Below are positions 57,535 through 64,000 of a stretch of 64,000 nt of DNA, piece by piece. Each line of letters begins with the position of its first letter. Position 1 is the first letter of the stretch. The notes under the pieces are model-generated. The model made no database searches. It was not told where the DNA came from and saw only the letters and a program-made list of their open reading frames with translations. Position numbers and translations under genes: made by a program. Source of the DNA: Cryptomeria japonica (lineage: Eukaryota > Streptophyta > Pinopsida > Cupressales > Cupressaceae); assembly GCF_030272615.1 (NCBI RefSeq), contig NC_081412.1, forward strand, positions 21,427,932-21,491,931, given 5' to 3'.

Positions 57535-58600
57535 TTTGGTCATAGCGGGAGGAATCATGTCCAATAAGTTGACAAATGGTTTGGGAATCAAGACAATTAT
57601 GAGAAGGATAAAACAACTCTTCAACCAGGAATTCATAACGCTCTTGATTTTCTTGTGTTTGCAATAGAGAAGCAAGTGTTGCCATGGCATCTGCTGCTTT
57701 GTTATCATTTCTTGGTATTTGTTCAAAAGTGATTTCAACAAAATATTTCTTGAAGTCATCCACCATCTTTTTATAAGGCATGAGTTTGCCATCTTTTGTT
57801 TGATAGTCATCATTGATTTGATTTATGACGAGCTGAAAGTCTCCAAAGACCTGAAGTTGTGTAATGTTCCATTCCACAACCATTTTGATACCTGTAACCA
57901 AAGCTTCATACTTTGCGGTATTATTGGTGCATGGGAATCTTAATTTGTATGCTTTTAGAATTGTATGACCTTGTGGTGTGATAAATAGAATTTCTGCTCC
58001 TAATCCGTGCTGTGTATATGAACCATCAAAGTATAGTTGCCATGTTTTTGTTGTGACTGTTAGGATATCAGCATCGGGAAACTCAATCTATAGAGGATGA
58101 TCATCTTGAAGCAGCGCCTCAACCAATTGATCTGCAATGACTTGTCCCTTGATAGCTTTTCTGTCTACATACTCAATATCAAACTCACTTAGGATCATGA
58201 TCCATTTTGCTAGTCGTCCTATCAATGTTGCCTTGCTGAGCAAATATTTCAATGGATTGATTTTAGCTATCAACTTGATGGAGTGTGATAATAGATAGTG
58301 GCTTAATTTCTGAGAAGCGAAAACTACCACCAAGCATGCTTTTTTTGTTGGGGAATAGTTGAGCTCATATCCCACTAGTGTTCTGCTGATGTAGTAGATG
58401 GCTCGCTCTTTTCCTTCATTATCCTGTTGTGCGAGCAAAACTCCTAATGATACTTCAGTGGTCGATACATAGAGAAATAATGGCTTGTCTGGAATTGGTG
58501 ACATTAGAATGGGTGGTTGCATGAGATATGCCTTGATCTTGTTGAATGCATCCTCACATTGATGGTCCCACTTGAAATGAACATTTTTATGCAATAGATG
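57535..58600 (-). pseudogene. Element C tandem RNase H domains
   Basis: First RNase H: LFLYVSTTEVSLGVLLAQQD, YYISRTLVGYELNYSPTKKA, HYLLSHSIKLIAKINPLKYL. Second: WQLYFDGSYTQHGLGAEILF, FPCTNNTAKYEALVTGIKMV, VFGDFQLVINQINDDYQTKD, NDNKAADAMATLASLL. Separated by TAG at 58090-58088. In the second domain the active-site Glu of EYEAL reads KYEAL (Ala-Lys for Val-Glu), a possible loss of a key residue. Confidence 0.9.
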
Positions 58601-59464
58601 GGTAAATGGTTGACATTTATCTGCTAGTTGAGCTACAAATCTTCTGATTGACTGGAGTCTTCCTTGTAGTGATCTGAGTTGACTTATATTCTTGGGAGAT
58701 GCCATTTCCATGATTGCTTTGACTTTAGTTGGATCTACTTCAATACCTCTAGCTGAAACAATGTATCCCAATAGCTTTCCTGAAGTGACACCAAAGGCAC
58801 ATTTCTTAGGATTTAGCCATAGCTTGTACTGTTCTAACCGGTCAAAGATCTTTTCTAGTATTTCAATATGTTCTTCTCTATTGTATGATTTTGCCAAGAT
58901 GTCATCCACATAGTCTTCCATGAATGTATGCATCATGTCATGGAATATCATTGTCATAGCTCTCTGATATGTGGCACCTGCGTTCTTTAGTCCAAAAGGC
59001 ATGATGTTCCAGCAGAAAGTACCCCACGGACATGTGAAAGTTGTCTTTTCTTGATCTTCAGGTGCTATTTTAATCTGATTGTATCCCGAGAAACCATCCA
59101 TTAGAGAAAACATGGAGTGTCCATCTGTTAAATCTACAATGATGTCAATGTTAGGCAAAGGAAAGTCATCCTTTGGACATGCCTTATTAAGATCTCTGAA
59201 GTCTGTGCATACTCTGATACTTTTGTCTGGCTTTGAAATAGGAACAATGTTTGATACCCATTAAGGATATGCTATAGGTCTGATGAATCCTATATCCAGT
59301 AATTTTTTTAGTTCTGCTTTGACCAAGAGAGCAATATGTGGATGCATCTTTCTTAATTTCTATTTGACTGGTTTGGCTCTTGGATTGACATTTAAGTGAT
59401 GCATAATGAGCTCTGGATCTAGACCTGGCATGTCTGCATATGACGAGGCGAAATTGATTTGTCG
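58601..59464 (-). pseudogene. Element C reverse transcriptase with intact YVDD
   Basis: Between TGA at 59467-59465 and the RNase H. Motifs: ADMPGLDPELIMHHL, KLRKMHPHIALLVKAELKKL, CTDFRDLNKACPKDDFPLPN, LMDGFSGYNQIKIAPEDQEK, FTCPWGTFCWNIMPFGLKNA, and YVDD encoded at 58912-58901. The connection is LNPKKCAFGVTSGKLLGYIV. Stops are TAG at 59362-59360 (Gln in B) and TAA at 59263-59261. Residues of the active site are complete. Confidence 0.93.
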
Positions 59465-61108
59465 TCATTTAAAGAATTCCATATATTCTTTCCTTTCTTC
59501 TTCTGATAGAGAAGTTGCTGGATGTAGGACCTTTGGTTGCTCTGTTGTCCCAATATTAATTGCTTCTATTGGTTCGATCAAAATTGATGACCTTTCTTGA
59601 TAGTACTCAGGTAAAGTGTCAAATCTCCCATCTTCCGACACCTCAAGGAGGTTTTCACTGTTAGATGCGTCCTTTATTTTTACTTTTTCCTGATCTAATG
59701 TTGCCAAGAAATGGTTTTCAACATTAGACCTGATATTGTTTTCTTTATTTTCCTTTTTGCGACTAGGAGATTTGGCACCCACTTGACTGGAAGATGCATT
59801 GCTGAAATTCCTGGTGGAAGTTGTTGCGGGTTCGATTGCATTAAGATATATAGATATGGCATGGTCATTCGGAAAGGTATCAATGGCAGTGTGTCCTTCA
59901 TTTTCCCATTCAATAAGTTCAGGGTGGATTAGAGGTAAAGGATCATCAGGTTGGGATGTTTTGAGAGTATTTAGGGTCATGATTGAGTTATCAAAGTTTT
60001 CAATATGTATGTCAATGTCTAGAATGGTACTCTCATTAGAATGACCTCGCCCAAAAAGTTCTTGATCGTCCTCAATTAAGTCCAAGTCAGCTGAATGTGA
60101 TTCTAATTCAAGTGAACTAGTTCCTAACATTTGCCCTGCATACGTGTGAACTACATCGACTCCTACATCTTCTTTAAAGCAATTTTCTTCAGCTGATTCT
60201 TCAGAATGATAGGAATCCCATTCCCATTCGTCAGAATCTATCTCACTTGCAGCTTGCAATCTACAAATTTGTTCATATAGTTTTTGATGTGTTTCTTCTA
60301 TTTGTCTTGCTATATCTTTCCTTCTTTCATATTTAACTTCTTCTGGACTGAGATTGAGTTCTGCCAACTTTTTTATCAGCTCTCCTTGATTAGTATCGGG
60401 TTCATGCTTGTTTTGATTGAGAGTTAATGCTGCTTGGGAGGTATTATTGGTTTGTTTCTCTTGTTGATTTGAGGATTCTTTCTTTTGCCATTTCATGTTT
60501 GGTTGTGCTCGTTGCTTTGCAGATGCTTCTTCCCTTTCAACTGCAAGTTGTTCTTGTCTATTTTCATATTCCTCTTGGTGTTGATTGGAGAATATGTCTT
60601 CTGGTAGAGTAATTTGTCCATACTCTAAGCCTGCTTTGTCTTTGGCCTGCGGAGTAGGAGGTTGGATAGGTTCTAAGATACCTTCTTTTCTTTTTCCTAT
60701 AGGACCTGTTCTAGTGTATCCCATCCTTTGAAGAATGTTGAATCCTTTTCCATATTTTTTTGTAGGTATTGTGACATTGTTGACCTTTTGTTGAACTTCT
60801 TCATCTTTGTATAGCCATTGTAGCACATCTTTGTCTTCTATCTCCTCTGATAAGGTTCCAACACTAATGAATGCTCCATCAAATATCGGAAGATGTTTCA
60901 CAATTGGTTGTTGTTTAGAGTTTGATGGTTTTCCAAGGGATTTAGGAGAGAGTGGTAATTGTGATATTGAGTATTCTCCATTTCCTTGATCTCTTAGCTT
61001 CATTTGTTTTTCCATACTTGATAAAATAGAGGCAAAGGATTGTTCTTTGGATTGTGTATTCGAAGATGACGCCTCCCTGTTGTGAGGAACAATGACTTCT
61101 TGAGCCAT
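59465..61108 (-). pseudogene. Element C protease-RT linker, 547 open codons
   Basis: An uninterrupted frame of 547 codons, the longest in the window. It begins with the end of the protease region (MAQEVIVPHNREASSSN), passes a G-patch-like KKYGKGFNILQRMGYTRTGP (about 60760-60700; A and B have GKGLLIMRRMGYDGQSALG-like text), then a Gln/Glu/Lys-rich coiled-coil-like part (EEVKYERRKDIARQIEETHQ), an acidic part, and ends with ENLLEVSEDGRFDTLPEYYQ ... EYMEFFK. The glycine-rich GxGxxxLxxxGYxxxxxxG pattern suggests a G-patch, an RNA-binding module also found after proteases of some retroviruses. That assignment is tentative. Confidence 0.75.
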
Positions 61109-61699
61109 TTTTAGATTGCTGCAATATTGGAATGGATTTGAATATGCAGATATTGTGATTTCTTGTCCATTATAGGGAAATTTGACACACTAATGATAGG
61201 TTGATGGGACTGCTTGCAAGTCATGTATCCATGGTCTCCCCAGAAGTATATTATATGATAAGTCCAAGTCCAGAACTTGGCATGCTATGTTTTTCTGTAA
61301 AGGTCCCACTTTGATGGGTAGTATCACAATTCCCTTGGAGGAACGTTCTTCTTCATCATAGGCTTTTATGGTGATCTTTTTGCGGGGATCAATTGCATCT
61401 TCTGAATATCCTAAGGCACGAACAAGACTCAAGGAACAAATATTTAGGCCAACTCCGCCATCTATTAGAACATGTTTAACTCATGTCTTGTGAACAAGGA
61501 CTTCAATGTGCAAGGGAGCATTGTGGGGGTGTTGTAAGGACATATCATCTTCTTCGGTGAATGACAAGCAATGTGGGGTTGTGAGGTGTCCCACCATGGT
61601 CTGGAATTGGTTGATATCAAGGTCCTTGGGTACGGTTGTATCTACTAATGCCTATTCAAGAATTTCCTTGTGTGGCGGTGAAAGCTTTAAGAGTTCCAA
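61109..61699 (-). pseudogene. Element C aspartic protease
   Basis: Core VLIDGGVGLNICSLSLVRAL near 61470-61412, where the expected Ala after DGG is Val. Then KKITIKAYDEEERSSKGIVI, ACQVLDLDLSYNILLGRPWI and HDLQAVPSTYH. Stops TAG at 61654-61652 (Gln in B), TGA at 61483-61481 and TAG at 61192-61190 (TYHQC in B) interrupt one frame. Confidence 0.88.
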
Positions 61700-63625
61700 G
61701 ATAGAGATCTGTGCGGGTGTTTTTTGTAGTTGCTCCACTGGATTGTATGGTTTTTTTGTAGTGGATGAAGCACTTGTTGTAGGACCCGGCAAAACCACTT
61801 TGGATTTGCTACGTATGATAACATGAGCGGGTTCTTGATGTTGTTGTTCTTTAACCACTATCATATTTACCACATTGTCATATGTATGAGCATAGTTTAC
61901 CTTTGCTTTACCTTTACCATTTTGCCTTATTGATGATTCACCCTTCTCATAATTAGGAAGCGGAGTTTTGAAAGCTGTGTGAGATTCATTTGTTGTATGT
62001 CCATCCACAGTTATTATTCCATTATCAATCAAATCTTGGATGACATGTTTTAATCATTGACAAGAATTTGTTTTGTGTCCTTTGTTTCGATGGAAATCAC
62101 AATAATGGTTGTCATTCCACCAAGCAGGTTTTACCTTGGGTTCAAAGTTTCTTTCTTCTGGTAAAGTAATCAATTTGTTTGTGATAAGTGTTTTTAATGT
62201 GGACCCAAGGGGTTCACCAATGTTTGTAAATTGTCTTTGAAAGAAAGTTTTGATAGTTGCTTTTTGGTGATTGTTATCTTGTTGAGCTACTGCTGAGTGA
62301 TTGAATAAATTGAAAACTGGTTGCTTTGGTTTTATATTGTTGTTATCAACTATCCCATCATTGACGACATTACGATTTCTATTCCAAAATTTTGGTTTAT
62401 CATTGTGATTGTTGTTGGTATTGTTGTTAAGAGGGTGAACTCCTTCTTTGAATATTTTCAACTCACCTTTCTTTATCATGGCTTCCTCCATTCCGATTCC
62501 ATTATCAATCATTTTTGCAAAACTTTGATTTTCCTGCATTTTTAAGTAATAACTCATTTGATCATTTAAGTTGTTGATAAATATGTCCATTTTTTCATAC
62601 TCTGGTATTGTATGAGGATACCTCGAAGCTAACCGCCTCCATCGTTGTAAGAATGTCACGAAGGATTCCCCACTCTTTTGTTTTGTGTTGCACAGGTCTA
62701 GCATGGTTACCTCATGTTGTATGTTGTAGGAATATTGGGATACAAACTTATCTACCAACTCTGAAAATGACCCGATTCCCAGTGGAAGTTTAGAGAACCA
62801 TTCCATAGCTAATCCAGTTAAGCTTTTCAGAAATAGTCTCATTAAGTATGTATCTTCGTGTGCAAACTCCATGCTCATTGTGCAAAACTCCCTTATATGA
62901 TCTTGAGGATCAGTGCTTCCGTCATATTTTTTGTACCTAGGTGTTTCGAAACCTATAGGAAAGGGTATCATATTTAGGTTTCTGTCGAACGGATAAGGAC
63001 ATATTTCTTGAAGGGAGTATCATCTAACATTTCCTCTTTGCATATCTTGAATTTGTGTTTGCAGTGTTTGTATTTGTTGTGTGAGAGTCATGATAGGATT
63101 ATCCACCTGATTTGTTCTTGTAGGACCATGATTTTGCATTCTAGGAATATATTGATCTCTTCTTGTATCATCTCTATCCCTTCTTGTATCTTCATTGGAT
63201 TGAGCGTTATTTAGAGTTTCTACTTCATCTCTTGTGGGAATGTAAGTTTCTTCATTGTTTGTGGTGTTATTATGAATTAATGTGTTATTCATTTTGAGAC
63301 CAAAGATGTCCTCATATTGTTCGTCATTAGGAGGAGGACCACTTTTCTTTTGTTTCAATTTGTTTACATCAAAATCTTGGGGGAGTGTAGCACCAGATTT
63401 GGCTAACATTAGGAAATATTTTTCTTTTTCTCCCTCCAATAATTTCTTCATAAATTTGTTGAATTGAGGATCTTTCTTGATGTCTCTGATATTTTGTTCT
63501 GTTATTTCCTCTTCAACTTGTATTTTATCTTCGTGTTCCATGGTTCTATATTCTTTAGTTATTTCAAATGTTTCTATTTCTGTTTCTGCAATTTTTCATC
63601 TCTGAGCCCTGGTTAGAACGGGCAT
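61700..63625 (-). pseudogene. Element C gag with zinc knuckle
   Basis: Start placed at 63625: M-P-V-L-TRAQR-stop-KIAETE is in frame with the rest and matches the starts of A and B; the later Met at 63541 would lose this. The stop is TGA at 63598-63596 (likely CGA). The N-terminal part has KEKYFLMLAKSGATLPQDFD. TGA at 63022 precedes YSLQEICPYPFDRNLNMIPF. The capsid-like part has RYKKYDGSTDPQDHIREFCT and YSYNIQHEVTMLDLCNTKQK. A basic Asn-rich tract is followed by the knuckle YCDFHRNKGHKTNSC near 62105-62060, then TGA at 62056-62054 (Arg in B), KHVIQDLIDNGIITVDG and EQLQKTPAQISILELLKLSP. Confidence 0.9.
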
Positions 63626-64000
63626 ACATGTGTTTTGAATGTTTTTCGAGGTTTAAATCTTGAGCAATGTGTCATTATGAGTGATCAATTGTTGAGGTGA
63701 AAGTTGTAAATGGATAGACACGAAATGATCTTTTCAAGTGATTCTTGGTTACAAGTTTTCCGATCTTAGTTTTGGAGTGCAGATTTTTGTGATTTTTGAT
63801 ATGACCAAGTTCAATAGGAACGATATATCCTATGATAGAGAACAAGGTTATTTTGACCAAGCGTTGTAGTTTCATGATTAAAGGATGATAGATCCTGATG
63901 AGAAACTATGTTTGAATGATCAGTTTATCAAAGACAATGTGAAGTTGCACTTTACGGTGTTTGATCTTTAACTTGTTTGAGGTGAATACTTGAGACCTTT
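63626..64000 (-). other. Leader of element C, with a small frame 63875-63675
   Basis: A 66-codon basic frame (MKLQRLVKITLFSIIGYIVP ... HLKRSFRVYPF) precedes gag by 50 bases, the place where A and B have ORF0. Similarity to those is too weak to claim homology. The element continues beyond 64000. Confidence 0.4.

Larger units (their letters stand above)
49850..64000 (-). mobile_element. Element C: Tat-like Ty3/gypsy retrotransposon, 5' end outside window
   Basis: On the - strand: leader (64000-63626), gag, protease, linker, RT, two RNase H domains and integrase in one frame with a single shift near 57530 (63625-56293), post-pol motifs, AT-rich spacer, antisense PMD gene (51463-54480 on the + strand), PPT and 3' LTR. 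The visible part is 14.1 kb. It is the best preserved of the three: 13 internal stops but only one clear frameshift in gag-pol. Confidence 0.93.

Overview
The window is nuclear DNA of a plant with a large, repeat-rich genome. I think a gymnosperm (conifer-like) is most likely, but this is inference from very long, methylation-decayed Ty3/gypsy elements and a degenerate protein that resembles conifer hypothetical proteins; no marker gene settles it. I see no intact host gene, no rRNA or tRNA gene, no CRISPR array and no bacterial-type operon. About 85% of the window is LTR retrotransposon in nested layers.

Layout. Element A (+ strand, about 1-12610 and 31405-33910) is an old Tat-like Ty3/gypsy element. 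It carries a SINE in its leader, a solo LTR in its protease (3943-5054, TSD CATAG), a second solo LTR in its reverse transcriptase (7626-9351, TSD CAATT), and a complete 18.8-kb sister element B (12611-31399, TSD AATAC) between its pol gene and its antisense gene. A is cut at about 33910 by a rearranged Ty1/copia element on the - strand (33911-41132). From 41133 to about 49850 comes lower-repeat DNA with fragments that look like host genes (a BAH/TFIIS-like piece, a TOPLESS-related exon), one more solo LTR (44161-45604), an array of 13 covarying palindromes (46991-48066) and a degenerate unknown coding remnant. Element C (- strand, about 49850 to beyond 64000) is the youngest large element; its 5' LTR lies outside the window.

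How the parts work together. A, B and C share one plan: LTR, leader (with a small ORF0 in A and B), gag, protease, a long low-complexity linker, RT, RNase H, a second RNase H, integrase, a conserved hairpin and PPT-like motif, a duplicated about 40-bp motif, an AT-rich spacer, then a gene on the opposite strand, PPT and LTR. The antisense gene encodes a plant mobile domain (PMD) protein with an acidic stretch and a coiled-coil tail. In B and C I find the same two-exon structure: a 25-codon first exon, a GT donor and a phase-0 intron, then a PMD exon in which the RW motif falls 50 codons after the acceptor. This spliced antisense gene is the most interesting system here.

Almost all internal stop codons in B, C and the antisense genes are TAG, TAA or TGA one transition away from CAG, CAA or CGA, as expected from deamination of methylated cytosine in silenced elements. 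All coding calls in the elements are therefore pseudogenes or damaged copies, but their ancestral layout is readable.
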